Part shown: positions 16,588 through 25,544 of the stretch, piece by piece
Layout: each line of letters opens with the position of its first letter
How positions within the stretch are numbered: position 1 is the stretch's first letter
From: Tunturibacter empetritectus
Lineage (GTDB): Bacteria > Acidobacteriota > Terriglobia > Terriglobales > Acidobacteriaceae
DNA: 64,000 bases
Assembly (NCBI RefSeq): GCF_040358985.1
Contig: NZ_CP132932.1
Span: 62,001 to 126,000 of the forward strand
Direction of reading: 5' to 3'
Notes under the pieces: model-generated
What the model was told of the DNA's origin: nothing
The model's database searches: none
What the model saw: the letters and a program-made list of their open reading frames with translations, nothing else
Made by a program: the position numbers and the translations under genes

Positions 16588-17591
16588 AAGCGTTATCGTT
16601 GATTAACAAAGGCGATGCACGTATCGTCGAGATCTCTGAGCCGGTCTTCTCTGCAGACGACTTACTGCTTCGGGTCGACATGGTGGGACTGTGCGGAACA
16701 GATCTGAACAGCTTTCGCGGTAATAATCCCCTGGTGACCTATCCTCGCGTCCTCGGCCATGAGATTGCGGCCACGGTGTTGCAGGGTACGTCGGGGGTAC
16801 CTGCAGGAACACGCGTTGCGGTCTCGCCTTACACAAGTTGTGGCCGCTGCCCTTCCTGTCGTCGCGGACGCTTCAATGCTTGCAGGGAAAATCAGACCTT
16901 TGGAGTGCAGCGCGACGGGGCCTTGACGGAGTTGTTGGTCGTACCCGAAGGGAAGGTGTATCCATCAGCACTCTCGACGAAGGAGCTGTGCCTGGTTGAG
17001 CCGTTGACAGTCGGCTTTCATGCAGTAGCTCGCGCTCGCGTGACTGAGACCGATGTTGTGGCGGTATTCGGATGCGGCGGCATTGGACTTGGCGCCGTTG
17101 CAGGCTCAGCCTTCCGAAGAGCCCGAACCATCGCAATCGATCTGGACGACACGAAGCTCGAGACCGCGCGGGCCGCAGGTGCGAAACACCTGATCAACTC
17201 CGAGCGGGAGGACTTTCGCGCCCGGCTGCAGGAGCTTACGGATGGAGACGGTCCTGACGTCGTCATCGAGGCGATCGGGCTGCAGGCGACCTTCCAGGCT
17301 GCAGTGCAGGTTGTCGCATTCACCGGTCGCGTGGTCTACATCGGGTATGCCAAGGAACCGGTCGCATACGAGACGAAGCTTTTTGTGCAGAAGGAACTCG
17401 ACATTCTCGGGTCAAGGAATGCGCTTCCAGAGGATTTTCGGCAGGTGATCGCAATGCTGGGGGCCGGACGGTTTCCGGTTGACCTTGCGGTGAGCGCGAT
17501 CGTCGGCCTGGAGGAAGCTCCTTCAATGCTTGCAAAGTGGTCCAGTTCTCCCGCCGACTACACGAAAATCATGGTGCAAATTCACCTTTAG
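16584..17591 (+). CDS. Zinc-dependent alcohol dehydrogenase (MDR family) in the fucose operon
   Basis: This 335-aa cytoplasmic NAD(P)-dependent dehydrogenase has a catalytic-zinc site with the Cys in VGLCGTDLNSF and His-Glu in LGHEIAATV. The structural-zinc Cys lobe is CGRCPSCRRGRFNAC, and the Rossmann glycine motif VFGCGGIGLGAV is followed by an acidic residue (IAIDLDD) that suggests NAD. It is translationally coupled to the fusion gene (ATGA) and 19 bases upstream of fucP. In the known oxidative fucose route a later 2-keto-3-deoxy-L-fuconate is oxidised by a short-chain dehydrogenase. This zinc enzyme could replace that step or oxidise another pathway sugar, in the manner of L-galactonate/L-idonate 5-dehydrogenases. 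The exact reaction cannot be told from sequence. Confidence 0.86.
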   Translation: MKALSLINKGDARIVEISEPVFSADDLLLRVDMVGLCGTDLNSFRGNNPLVTYPRVLGHEIAATVLQGTSGVPAGTRVAVSPYTSCGRCPSCRRGRFNACRENQTFGVQRDGALTELLVVPEGKVYPSALSTKELCLVEPLTVGFHAVARARVTETDVVAVFGCGGIGLGAVAGSAFRRARTIAIDLDDTKLETARAAGAKHLINSEREDFRARLQELTDGDGPDVVIEAIGLQATFQAAVQVVAFTGRVVYIGYAKEPVAYETKLFVQKELDILGSRNALPEDFRQVIAMLGAGRFPVDLAVSAIVGLEEAPSMLAKWSSSPADYTKIMVQIHL

Positions 17592-17610
17592 CGAAACATG
17601 AAAGGTCGCG

Positions 17611-18942
17611 ATGATCGTCTCCACCCCAGACCCTTCCGCCGTTGATGCGAATCGCAGCGCCCCGCTTCTTCCTTCAGGTGTTCTGCGAGCTTTTCTCCTG
17701 ATCACGGGCCTGTTTTTTCTTTGGGGAATCCCGAACAATCTGAATGATGTTTTAATTCGCCAGTTTATGAAATCGTTTGCGATTAGCCGCTTCGAAGCAG
17801 GGCTGGTACAGTCGGCTTTTTACCTGGGCTACTTTCTGCTGGCGCTTCCCGCGGGGCTGCTCGTGAAGAGGAAGGGATATAAAGCCGGCTTCATGACGGG
17901 TCTTCTGCTTTTTGCATCGGGATGTTTTCTCTTTCTGCCAGCCGCAAACTCCGGAAGATATGTTTTCTTTCTGATGGCCCTGTTTGTCGTCGCCAGCGGA
18001 TTAGCCTTTTTGGAGACGGCCTCAAATCCATTTATCGCGCAGCTCGGGCCAACGGCAACTTCGGAGAGGCGACTCAATTTGGCGCAGGCATTCAATCCGC
18101 TCGGCGCCATCCTGGGAGTGCTGGTCGGCACAACGTTTATATTCTCCGGGATCGAACTGACCGGACACCAGATCGCGGTCATGCGGGACCAGGGAACCTA
18201 CACGGCGTACCTGCATCGCGAGACGCTACGGATCGTCGCGCCGTACCTAGTTCTCGGCACGGTTGCCCTGGTCTGGGCGGTGATGATCCTTATGACGCGC
18301 TTTCCGACATTTATCCGCACACGCGAGCACACCGCAGAGATAAGCGGCAACTGGAGGGAGCTTTTACGCTACAGGCACTTTCTCTTCGCTATCGTCGCGC
18401 AGTTCCTCTACGTAGGCGCGCAGGTAGGAACCTGGAGCTACTTCATCCAGTATGCGCAGGACTACGCGCATACTCCAGAGAAGACGGCCGGGCACCTCCT
18501 CACCTACACCCTTGGCGCGTTTGGCCTTGGCCGCTTCTCATCGACCTTCCTGATGAAACGCTTCGCGCCAGGCTCTCTGATGACGGTCTTTGCGCTTTCA
18601 AATGTCGCGCTGCTGCTTGTTGGTATCTTTAACCCTGGCACAATCGGGATTGGCGCTGTTCTACTGACCAGCTTCTTCATGTCGATGATGTTTCCGACGA
18701 TCTTCGCCATGGGCTTGAAGGGGCTCGGCGCGAATACCAATCTCGGCGGCTCTCTCCTCGTGATGGCCATCATTGGCGGCGCGATCATAACGCCATTGAT
18801 GGGTCTCATTGCGGAACACACGCACAGCACGGCCGCAAGCTATCAACTCCCTCTCTACGCCTACCTGGTGATCGCTGTATTCGCCCAGTACATGCGTCGC
18901 TACGAAGCGAACCTGATGGTGACAACGACGTTCGAGATCTGA
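17611..18942 (+). CDS. fucP: L-fucose:proton symporter, FucP family (MFS)
   Basis: The product is a 443-aa inner-membrane protein with 12 hydrophobic segments. The N-terminal helix FFLWGIPNNLNDVLIRQFMK carries the N-x-L-N-D block typical of FucP. Further features are FYLGYFLLALPAGLLVKRKGY and ETASNPFIAQLG, with FNPLGAILGVLVG, all characteristic of the sugar:proton branch that includes FucP and GluP. It imports L-fucose or a related 6-deoxy/galacto sugar; the adjacent dehydrogenase/lactonase and mutarotase support fucose. The start is ATG 17611 with AAAGG upstream, and it is the last gene of the three-gene operon. A hairpin follows the stop. Confidence 0.9.
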   Translation: MIVSTPDPSAVDANRSAPLLPSGVLRAFLLITGLFFLWGIPNNLNDVLIRQFMKSFAISRFEAGLVQSAFYLGYFLLALPAGLLVKRKGYKAGFMTGLLLFASGCFLFLPAANSGRYVFFLMALFVVASGLAFLETASNPFIAQLGPTATSERRLNLAQAFNPLGAILGVLVGTTFIFSGIELTGHQIAVMRDQGTYTAYLHRETLRIVAPYLVLGTVALVWAVMILMTRFPTFIRTREHTAEISGNWRELLRYRHFLFAIVAQFLYVGAQVGTWSYFIQYAQDYAHTPEKTAGHLLTYTLGAFGLGRFSSTFLMKRFAPGSLMTVFALSNVALLLVGIFNPGTIGIGAVLLTSFFMSMMFPTIFAMGLKGLGANTNLGGSLLVMAIIGGAIITPLMGLIAEHTHSTAASYQLPLYAYLVIAVFAQYMRRYEANLMVTTTFEI

Positions 18943-18955
18943 CGCCAAAAAGAGA

Positions 18956-18978
18956 GGCCCACACAAATTATGTGGACC
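18956..18978. terminator. Hairpin between convergent fucP and GH35 genes
   Basis: GGCCCACA and TGTGGACC pair over 8 bp with one mismatch around a 7-base loop, 14 bases after the fucP stop, followed by CTTTGG. It lies between two convergent genes and could serve fucP. Confidence 0.45.
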
Positions 18979-19033
18979 CTTTGGCCAATGCTGCAAACTC
19001 TATATAGAATCCTGCTCGCGAGCGGACGGACCG

Positions 19034-21184
19034 TTAGGCTCGCACCTGAAGTCTTACCTCGGTCGGCAAGACTGCGTGCTCCTCAAAGAGAATGAGCTCG
19101 TTGCTTTGACGAAGCCAATCGGACGGAACGTGATAATAACGTTGTGACGGAGTCTCCGGCGCATTGCTCGCATCGATCAGCCAATGACGGCCGACAGCTT
19201 TGCCGTTCAGCCAGATCATGCCCTTCCCAAGACCATTTCCATCGATGCGAAAGACCGCGCTTCCGGATAATAGACTTGCCGGAACCGCCAACTGCTTTCT
19301 GTACCACTGAAGCGGTTGAGGCGTTCCTGTGGCCCGCCAGATATTTTCATCCTTCGTGGGTGCGCTGACAGAACGCTCACCGATGAGGCCTGCACGCATC
19401 GTCCAGTTGCGAAGAGGTTTGCCGTTAAACAGGACACCTTCCCATATACCTTTCCGCTCGAAGTTCATCGGACTTGCAATCTGCCAGTCGCCCTTGACCA
19501 TGCCTATCGCAACTGCGAGTAGGTCCAGGCGATGCGCTCCCTCCGGCAAAGAGGGAATGGTGAATGCGTGCCGGAAGCCACTCTCGTGATGCTCCTCGCT
19601 CACGTTCGCAACGACCCTTGGATGAACAGGATCATCAGGCGTAATGGCTCCACGATCTTCGTGCAGCGGCAGTTTGGACGAGGCGACGAGAGCGTCATCC
19701 ACGAACACATAGAAAAAGTCCCCACCGTACGGAATGACTATCTCTTGCGCGCCTGCCTTCGCGACTAGCAGCATCGTGCTGTACCAGCAGTAGTCTGTCA
19801 TGTCTTTCGTCAGCAGCAGTTGCTCGATTGGTTCTATAGAGACAACGCCTTTGTCCTGCCTGACTCCGGGAAGAGACTCCTTCCACATCGTCCAGGAGCT
19901 TGCCTCGTCGCCTCCGGGCACTGTGGTCCAGTTGGTTTCACTGTAACTATGCTCGACCTTCGAATGGACAGCATTCAGATCAAAGAGGGTTTCGCCTTTG
20001 CCGTTCAGGAGACGGGCATCCTTCGGGTCCGTTCCCCGCACTAGCAGCAGTTGATCGCTTCCCTTGGTCCAAGTGGTCGTCCGATGCTCTCCATCGAGAC
20101 TGTCAGAGCTGTATCCCTCCAAAAAGATAGAGCTGTGCTCCTGCATGAAAGCATGGAACTGACCGAGATAAACTCCTGTCTGCGTAATGCCTCCATACTC
20201 GTCGATGGGGGCGGAAAAGTCGTAAGAGGTCGTCTGAAGATACATCGGATTGCGACCGAAGTTAGAGCCGCCGTGCCACGGGTAGTAGTTCCAGCCTGAG
20301 CCACCGCGGCTTACAAAATCTAGAATGGCACCGGCAATCTCCCGCACGTCCCGAGGCATGGGGTTGCGGCCTCCCCAGACCCTGTACCAGGCTGGATAAA
20401 GTTCGGTCCAAAGAAGTGGTGTGCCCGGGTGGGACTTGCGAACGGCCGCGATGCGCTCCGGGGGAATCGTAAATCCGTTCGAGGTCTCGATAACGCCTTG
20501 AGCGCCGCCCTCGCAGGTTGTGGTTGGCACGGTGGTAAGACCGACTCGCTTCGCCAACTCAACAATCCACCTGAGATATTCCTGCCCCTCTCCTCCGTAC
20601 CGTTTGGCGACGTTGGTGTATTCGTTCTCTACCTGGACTAGCACCACCGGACCGCCATTGGATGCGAAATGTGGTCGCACCACGGCAGCCAGTTTGTGAA
20701 AGAAGGCCTCTACACGTGCCGTATAGGCTGCGTTCATCGTGCGAATGGTGATGCCCGGTTCGTCGCGCAGATAAGGAGGAAATCCTCCGTAGTTCCACTC
20801 CGCGCATATGTAAGGTCCGACTCGGAGGAAGACAGAGAGTCCCTTTTGCTGACACAGGTCGAGGTAGTGGCCAAGATCGCGCTCGCCGGTGAAGTCATAG
20901 TTCCCACGGCTTGTCTCATGGAAGTTCCAGAAGACGTAAGTTGCAACCATGTTCAGACCCAGCGCTTTGCTTCGCTCAAGGAGAACGGGCCACATAGCTC
21001 GAGTCGACCGAGGGTAATGTATTTCTCCGCAGGTGACGAGGGTTCGGTGTCCATTCAAAATGACCGATTTTTCGTCGTAAGCGACAGGCTGGTCTTTCGT
21101 GTAGATACCAGCAAAGGTCTTCTTGCCTGCGCTGAACGCCACGGTTGCAGCGCCACCCTTTAGAAAATCTCTTCTCGGAATCAC
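19034..21184 (-). CDS. Tat-type exported GH35 beta-galactosidase
   Basis: This 716-aa protein begins with a Tat-like leader (PRRDFLKGGAATVAFSAG) from a GTG start at 21184, preceded by AGGAG and GGGGA. The GH35 catalytic barrel covers about residues 35-350: TYVFWNFHETSRGNYDFTGE, the signature VGPYICAEWNYGGFP, acid/base Glu in VLVQVENEY and nucleophile Glu in PLLWTELYPAW. Beta-sandwich domains follow (GMIWLNGKAVGRHW). The family hydrolyses terminal beta-D-galactose, for example from xyloglucan, pectic galactan or arabinogalactan. It lies 58 bases downstream of the GH27 gene on the same strand and is probably co-transcribed from the promoter with an operator at 22694. Confidence 0.93.
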   Translation of the reverse strand: MIPRRDFLKGGAATVAFSAGKKTFAGIYTKDQPVAYDEKSVILNGHRTLVTCGEIHYPRSTRAMWPVLLERSKALGLNMVATYVFWNFHETSRGNYDFTGERDLGHYLDLCQQKGLSVFLRVGPYICAEWNYGGFPPYLRDEPGITIRTMNAAYTARVEAFFHKLAAVVRPHFASNGGPVVLVQVENEYTNVAKRYGGEGQEYLRWIVELAKRVGLTTVPTTTCEGGAQGVIETSNGFTIPPERIAAVRKSHPGTPLLWTELYPAWYRVWGGRNPMPRDVREIAGAILDFVSRGGSGWNYYPWHGGSNFGRNPMYLQTTSYDFSAPIDEYGGITQTGVYLGQFHAFMQEHSSIFLEGYSSDSLDGEHRTTTWTKGSDQLLLVRGTDPKDARLLNGKGETLFDLNAVHSKVEHSYSETNWTTVPGGDEASSWTMWKESLPGVRQDKGVVSIEPIEQLLLTKDMTDYCWYSTMLLVAKAGAQEIVIPYGGDFFYVFVDDALVASSKLPLHEDRGAITPDDPVHPRVVANVSEEHHESGFRHAFTIPSLPEGAHRLDLLAVAIGMVKGDWQIASPMNFERKGIWEGVLFNGKPLRNWTMRAGLIGERSVSAPTKDENIWRATGTPQPLQWYRKQLAVPASLLSGSAVFRIDGNGLGKGMIWLNGKAVGRHWLIDASNAPETPSQRYYHVPSDWLRQSNELILFEEHAVLPTEVRLQVRA

Positions 21185-21242
21185 GATATCCCCTTGCTCC
21201 TACGAAATGCCACCCCGCTGCCGACGGCTGAGGCGCAGGTCG

Positions 21243-22637
21243 TCAATGGCTCTGCTCAAGAGTGACGACCTTGTAGAACAAAGAGGCATGTGGCGCAAGA
21301 GAGGTGTGAAGAGCTTCCGCATCGGCACTCTCTTTCTTAACCTCTTGCTGCGCCCATAGATCACGGACTCCGGCTGCTGGAGCACCGATCCCAATACTCT
21401 TCCAGGAGAGATGCACGCTCTTGGTGGTGTCACCCGTGTTGAAGACTGCCACATACTTTGCCAGGGTCTTGCCGCCGGAGGTCTCCTCATCTGCCGTCCA
21501 GGCAATAATGTCGTCATTACGGTAGGCCTGGTGGCCATGGGTGCTGGCTTGATTGACCGCCAGCACCTCGGGATTGGTGAGCAGACTGAAGGTGAATGCG
21601 TCGCTCGTGGAAAGGTCGCCACCGAAGATCAGTGGAGAGCGAAAGATCGACCACAAAGTCATCAGAGTGATCTGCTCGTCATGCGTAAGCAAGCTGTTGC
21701 GATCGACACCGCGCTCGCCTCGGATCGCGATGTGACCAAGCGGCAACATATCCGCGTCGGGCCAGCCTCCCGGATGCGAGTCGTTCTCCCAAAGGTGAGC
21801 CCGCTCAAACTGCTGCTTGACATCGATCCATCGATCCCAGAAGTCATCCGAGATACGCCACATCTGCGCGTTGGCTTTGAGCTCCAGATAATTGCTAATC
21901 GGCGCGGGTCCAGGCGAAAGACTGAGAACGATGGGTCGACCTGTCTTCCTCAGAGCAGAGCTGAGAGCACGGATTTCGGGCTCATGGAAGGGCCGACTCA
22001 TATCGTCTGCCTTAACCAGATCAACCCCCCATGCTGCGTAAAGACGTGCGATGGAGTCGTAGTAGTCCTGAGCGCCCGGCTTGCTCATATCGACGCCGTA
22101 AGTGTCTTCCATCTGGGGCCAGTGGCAGATGTTAACCTTGTCGGCAATATCGGCGGCATGGTACTTCGACCCTTCGATGGGCAGGTTTTTTTCGACTGCC
22201 TCCCGCGAAATTCCACGCATGATGTGAATACCAAACTTCAAGCCCTTACTATGCACGTAGGCGGCGAGCGGCTTGAACCCCGCTCCGTCAGCCGCGGTCG
22301 GAAAACGATTGAGCGCTGGCTGAAAGCGCCCGTACTGGTCCAGCACGACCCTGCCCCGAGGGATGTAGCCATTAGCATGGGCGTCGGGTGCGTACCACTC
22401 AATGTCGACCGTGACGTATTGCCAACCATACTTTGCTAGCCTAGCCGCCATGACATCGGTATTTGCCTTCACTTCGTCCTCGCGCACGGAGGGTCCGAAT
22501 GAATCCCAACTGTTCCATCCCATGGGTGGCGTGGGAGCCAGCATCGTGCTGGAAACATCCTGAGCATTTAGCGTGTGAATAAAGGATGCCGCGAGACAAA
22601 GAGACGTCAGGCAAGATGCGGTCGCGGAAAGCGCCAT
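21243..22637 (-). CDS. Exported GH27 alpha-galactosidase
   Basis: The product is 464 aa with a Sec-type signal peptide (ATASCLTSLCLAASFIHTLNA). The barrel shows the family opening PTPPMGWNSWDSFGPSVRED and the block TVDIEWYAPDAHANGY. The nucleophile Asp is in VDLVKADDMSRP and the acid/base Asp in WRISDDFWDRW. A C-terminal beta domain ends the protein. It removes terminal alpha-D-galactose from oligosaccharides or galactomannan; some GH27 relatives act on beta-L-arabinopyranose, which cannot be excluded. It heads a two-gene operon with GH35 and diverges from GH95 across a control region holding a LacI-type operator. A 342-codon frame on the other strand is a shadow. Confidence 0.93.
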   Translation of the reverse strand: MALSATASCLTSLCLAASFIHTLNAQDVSSTMLAPTPPMGWNSWDSFGPSVREDEVKANTDVMAARLAKYGWQYVTVDIEWYAPDAHANGYIPRGRVVLDQYGRFQPALNRFPTAADGAGFKPLAAYVHSKGLKFGIHIMRGISREAVEKNLPIEGSKYHAADIADKVNICHWPQMEDTYGVDMSKPGAQDYYDSIARLYAAWGVDLVKADDMSRPFHEPEIRALSSALRKTGRPIVLSLSPGPAPISNYLELKANAQMWRISDDFWDRWIDVKQQFERAHLWENDSHPGGWPDADMLPLGHIAIRGERGVDRNSLLTHDEQITLMTLWSIFRSPLIFGGDLSTSDAFTFSLLTNPEVLAVNQASTHGHQAYRNDDIIAWTADEETSGGKTLAKYVAVFNTGDTTKSVHLSWKSIGIGAPAAGVRDLWAQQEVKKESADAEALHTSLAPHASLFYKVVTLEQSH

Positions 22638-22693
22638 GAGTAAAAATCCTTGGGAGGGAAATTAGTATGTTTGAGGCATTGCATGCTTTTCAA

Positions 22694-22705
22694 GTAATCG
22701 TTTAC
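22694..22705. promoter_or_regulatory. LacI-type operator GTAATCGTTTAC in the GH27/GH95 divergon
   Basis: GTAATCGTTTAC is a CG-centred imperfect palindrome with flanks AA and TG. The same consensus, GTAANCGTTTAC, occurs at 33566-33577 and 45495-45506, in the promoter regions of the two TonB receptors. It is well placed to control four glycosidase genes at once. Confidence 0.65.
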
Positions 22706-22718
22706 TGTTGCGTGTACA

Positions 22719-22749
22719 TAGATATGGGACCCGCCCCACAATTGTCAAT
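22719..22749 (-). promoter_or_regulatory. Likely promoter of the GH27-GH35 operon
   Basis: On the minus strand TTGACA (22749-22744) is followed after 18-19 bases by an A/T-rich -10 candidate (ATATCT/TATCTA, about 22725-22719). The start site would be near 22712, placing the operator at 22694-22705 directly downstream. Confidence 0.45.
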
Positions 22750-22790
22750 ATCAAAGCAGCCGAGAAGGCTGAAGAGCGCTAAGGACTCGA

Positions 22791-25472
22791 ATGGGATCTT
22801 CTTCAACACGCCGCAGTTTTCTCAGTCTGCTTGGACTCACCTATGCTTCTTCCTACCTTTCGAGCGCTTCCGTCAACGCCATCGCAGAGAGTTCTTCAGA
22901 GGATACAAAATATGCGAGCACAGAATCACTGCTGTGGTTTGAGCAGCCCGCGGGCCAGTGGGTAGACGCCGTCCCCCTCGGTAATGGACGCCTGGGCGCT
23001 ATGGTGCTCGGGGGCGGCCTCGGTGGCACGTCGGACGCGGGCAGGGAGCGCATCACACTGAACGAAGACACGCTCTGGTCCGGAGCCCCCTCCGATTGGA
23101 ACAATCCGGACGCCGAGCACCATTTGCCTGAGGTTCGCAAGCTCATCCTGCAGCAAGGCAAATACCAGGCGGCCGATCAGGAGTGCCGGAAGATGCAGGG
23201 TCCTTACAACCAGGCCTTCGAGCCTGTGGGGGATGTGCTGATTACGCTCGATCATCCGTCGGCCGTGAGCGGATACCGCCGAGAACTGGACCTTGATCGC
23301 GGCGTGGCGACCGTTCGCTACAGTGTGTCTGGCGCAGAAGGCGCGAACGCGGAAGTTGGGGACTTATACATACGCGAGGTCTTTGTTTCGGCCCCGGCAC
23401 AGGTCATCGTTATTCGGCTGACCTGCAGCCGTAAGGGGGCACTCAATGGAATAGTGAGATTCGTAAGCCTGTTGCAGTCGAAAACGGAGGCGATCGACGA
23501 CAATACCATTCGTCTGATCGGAAAAGCGCCCAGCGTCTCGATACCGTCTTACCTGCACAACGACAATCCGATTCAATACAGCGATGCGGAAGGGGTTGGC
23601 ATGCGGTTCGCTGCGGTACTGGACGCACAGCTGCTGGATTCGAACTCACATCCCTCAGCCAGGGACGGCTCAGTTACGCGTGCGCAGGACGGGACTCTTG
23701 CGATCAAGAACGCTACCAGCGTGCTCCTGCTGGTCGGCATCGCTACCGGCTACAAGGGATATGCGCAGATTCCCGATATGCCGCTCGCTGAAATTGTGGC
23801 TGCCGCGGAGAGGCCTGTTGCGAGTGCCAAAGTCATTTCGTACGAGAGCCTGTATTCCGCGCACCTGAAGGATCATCAGGCGCTCTATCGACGAGTAAGG
23901 ATCGACCTCGGTAAAGAATTTGGGTCCAGCTCGAGTTCGACCGACAAGCGAGTATCGGAGTTTGCAGCGAACCCCGATCCTGCGCTTCTTGCGCTCTACT
24001 TCAACCTAGGCCGATATATGCTGATGACGAGCTCGCGGCCGGGCACGCAACCTGCGAATCTGCAAGGTATTTGGACCGATGAGCTGCGTCCGCCGTGGAG
24101 CTCGAACTGGACTTCGAATATCAATGTCCAGATGAACTACTGGCCGGTTGAGACTTGCAACCTCTCCGAGTGCCACCTGCCGCTGGCCGAAATGATCGCG
24201 GACCTCAGCCAGAATGGAGCGAAGACGGCACAGGTCAACTACGGCGCCAATGGTTGGGTCTCGCACCACAACATCGACCTGTGGAGGCAGTCCGCCCCGG
24301 TCGGCATGGGAACGGAGTTCGCGACACCCACCTGGGCCAACTTCGCCATGAGCGGGCCGTGGCTGTGCGCACACCTTTGGGAGCACTATCTCTTCACCGG
24401 CGATGAATCATTTCTGCGCAAGGTCTATCCGATTATGCGCGGCTCGGCAGAGTTCTGCCTGAGCTGGATGGTGGACGACGGGAAAGGCGGTTTGACGACC
24501 TGCCCGTCGTTCTCCACCGAAAACACATTTTTTGCGCCAAACGGCACTACGGCAAGTACAAGCTTTGGATGCACGCTGGACCTCGCACTGATTCGAGAAC
24601 TCTCCACGAACGTGCAGCAAGCTGCGACCGTTCTGAATACCGATTTTGCCTTTGCGGCTAGGCTCAGCACCGTCGTCAAGCGTCTGCCCGACTATCAGAT
24701 TGGGCGATGGGGCCAGCTTCAGGAGTGGGCAATCGATTATGAGGAAAGCCAGCCGGGGCAGCGCCACATGTCACATCTTTATCCTGTCTATCCCGGCTCC
24801 GAGATTACTCCGCGCAATAATCCACGGCTTGCGCAGGCAGCGCGAAGATCGGTTGAGCGGCGTCTTGCCAACGGTGGCGCTTATACGGGCTGGAGCCGCG
24901 CCTGGGTCATCGGTCTATGGGCACGTCTGGAAGACGGAGACATGGCCTGGGAGTCGCTCAAGATGCTGATCGAGCACAGCACCGGACCGAATTTGTTCGA
25001 CACACACCCGCTGGGCGAAACCCTGGAGACAGCCATCGCCACCAGCTCCGGCGAGAAGACGGCGCGTTCGAAATCAGCTGGACCCCCGCATAGCATCTTT
25101 CAGATCGATGGAAACTTTGGCGCTACGGCTGCTATTGCCGAGCTTCTCCTACAAAGCCACGATAAAGAAGTCGCACTCTTACCAGCACTGCCAATCGCAT
25201 GGAAGAACGGCTCTATCAGGGGTCTGCGCACGCGCGGTGGACTGGAGGTTGCACTGCGATGGAAGGACGGCAAATTAGTCGACGCGGAACTTCTTGCTTT
25301 GCGCGATGGCACTCACCGGCTCCGTGTTCAGAGAGGTTTGCGCCTTATTATGGCCACCAACACGAAGGGGGACGCAGTCGACCTCACTCCAGACAAAGAT
25401 AGGGAGATAGTTACGATACGTGTGCGCAAGGGACAACAATATCATTTGGTCGCAGGGGTCTCCGACAAATAG
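22791..25472 (+). CDS. Exported GH95 alpha-L-fucosidase
   Basis: This inverting enzyme typically cleaves alpha-1,2-linked L-fucose, as on the galactose of fucosylated xyloglucan. The product is 893 aa; the start ATG 22791 has AAGGA five bases upstream. The leader STRRSFLSLLGLTYASSYLS is Tat-like. The family N-terminal domain carries DAVPLGNGRLGAMVLGGGLG and ERITLNEDTLWSGAPSDW. The alpha/alpha barrel has LQGIWTDELRPPWSSNWTSN, then INVQMNYWPVETCNLSECH and GAYTGWSRAWVIGLWARLED. The C-terminal part has SIFQIDGNFGATAAIAELLL. These are the blocks in which GH95 catalytic Asn/Asp/Glu residues lie. It forms a pair with GH29 (72-base gap). Identification is firm. Confidence 0.95.
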   Translation: MGSSSTRRSFLSLLGLTYASSYLSSASVNAIAESSSEDTKYASTESLLWFEQPAGQWVDAVPLGNGRLGAMVLGGGLGGTSDAGRERITLNEDTLWSGAPSDWNNPDAEHHLPEVRKLILQQGKYQAADQECRKMQGPYNQAFEPVGDVLITLDHPSAVSGYRRELDLDRGVATVRYSVSGAEGANAEVGDLYIREVFVSAPAQVIVIRLTCSRKGALNGIVRFVSLLQSKTEAIDDNTIRLIGKAPSVSIPSYLHNDNPIQYSDAEGVGMRFAAVLDAQLLDSNSHPSARDGSVTRAQDGTLAIKNATSVLLLVGIATGYKGYAQIPDMPLAEIVAAAERPVASAKVISYESLYSAHLKDHQALYRRVRIDLGKEFGSSSSSTDKRVSEFAANPDPALLALYFNLGRYMLMTSSRPGTQPANLQGIWTDELRPPWSSNWTSNINVQMNYWPVETCNLSECHLPLAEMIADLSQNGAKTAQVNYGANGWVSHHNIDLWRQSAPVGMGTEFATPTWANFAMSGPWLCAHLWEHYLFTGDESFLRKVYPIMRGSAEFCLSWMVDDGKGGLTTCPSFSTENTFFAPNGTTASTSFGCTLDLALIRELSTNVQQAATVLNTDFAFAARLSTVVKRLPDYQIGRWGQLQEWAIDYEESQPGQRHMSHLYPVYPGSEITPRNNPRLAQAARRSVERRLANGGAYTGWSRAWVIGLWARLEDGDMAWESLKMLIEHSTGPNLFDTHPLGETLETAIATSSGEKTARSKSAGPPHSIFQIDGNFGATAAIAELLLQSHDKEVALLPALPIAWKNGSIRGLRTRGGLEVALRWKDGKLVDAELLALRDGTHRLRVQRGLRLIMATNTKGDAVDLTPDKDREIVTIRVRKGQQYHLVAGVSDK

Positions 25473-25483
25473 TCAATTCACTC

Positions 25484-25503
25484 ATCGTAACAATGATTAC
25501 GAT
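25484..25503. promoter_or_regulatory. Perfect 7-6-7 inverted repeat between GH95 and GH29
   Basis: ATCGTAA and TTACGAT are perfect inverted arms separated by CAATGA. It begins 11 bases after the GH95 stop and ends about 40 bases before the GH29 start. It could be a regulator site for GH29 alone or a weak hairpin between the two genes. Confidence 0.35.
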
Positions 25504-25544
25504 CAAAGTAGCCCAACACCGAAACAGAATCAGCAGGAGAGTTC

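Noticed and set aside
21411..22439. 342-codon plus-strand frame inside GH27
   Set aside because: It is antisense to a confirmed GH27 catalytic domain; no recognisable protein features.
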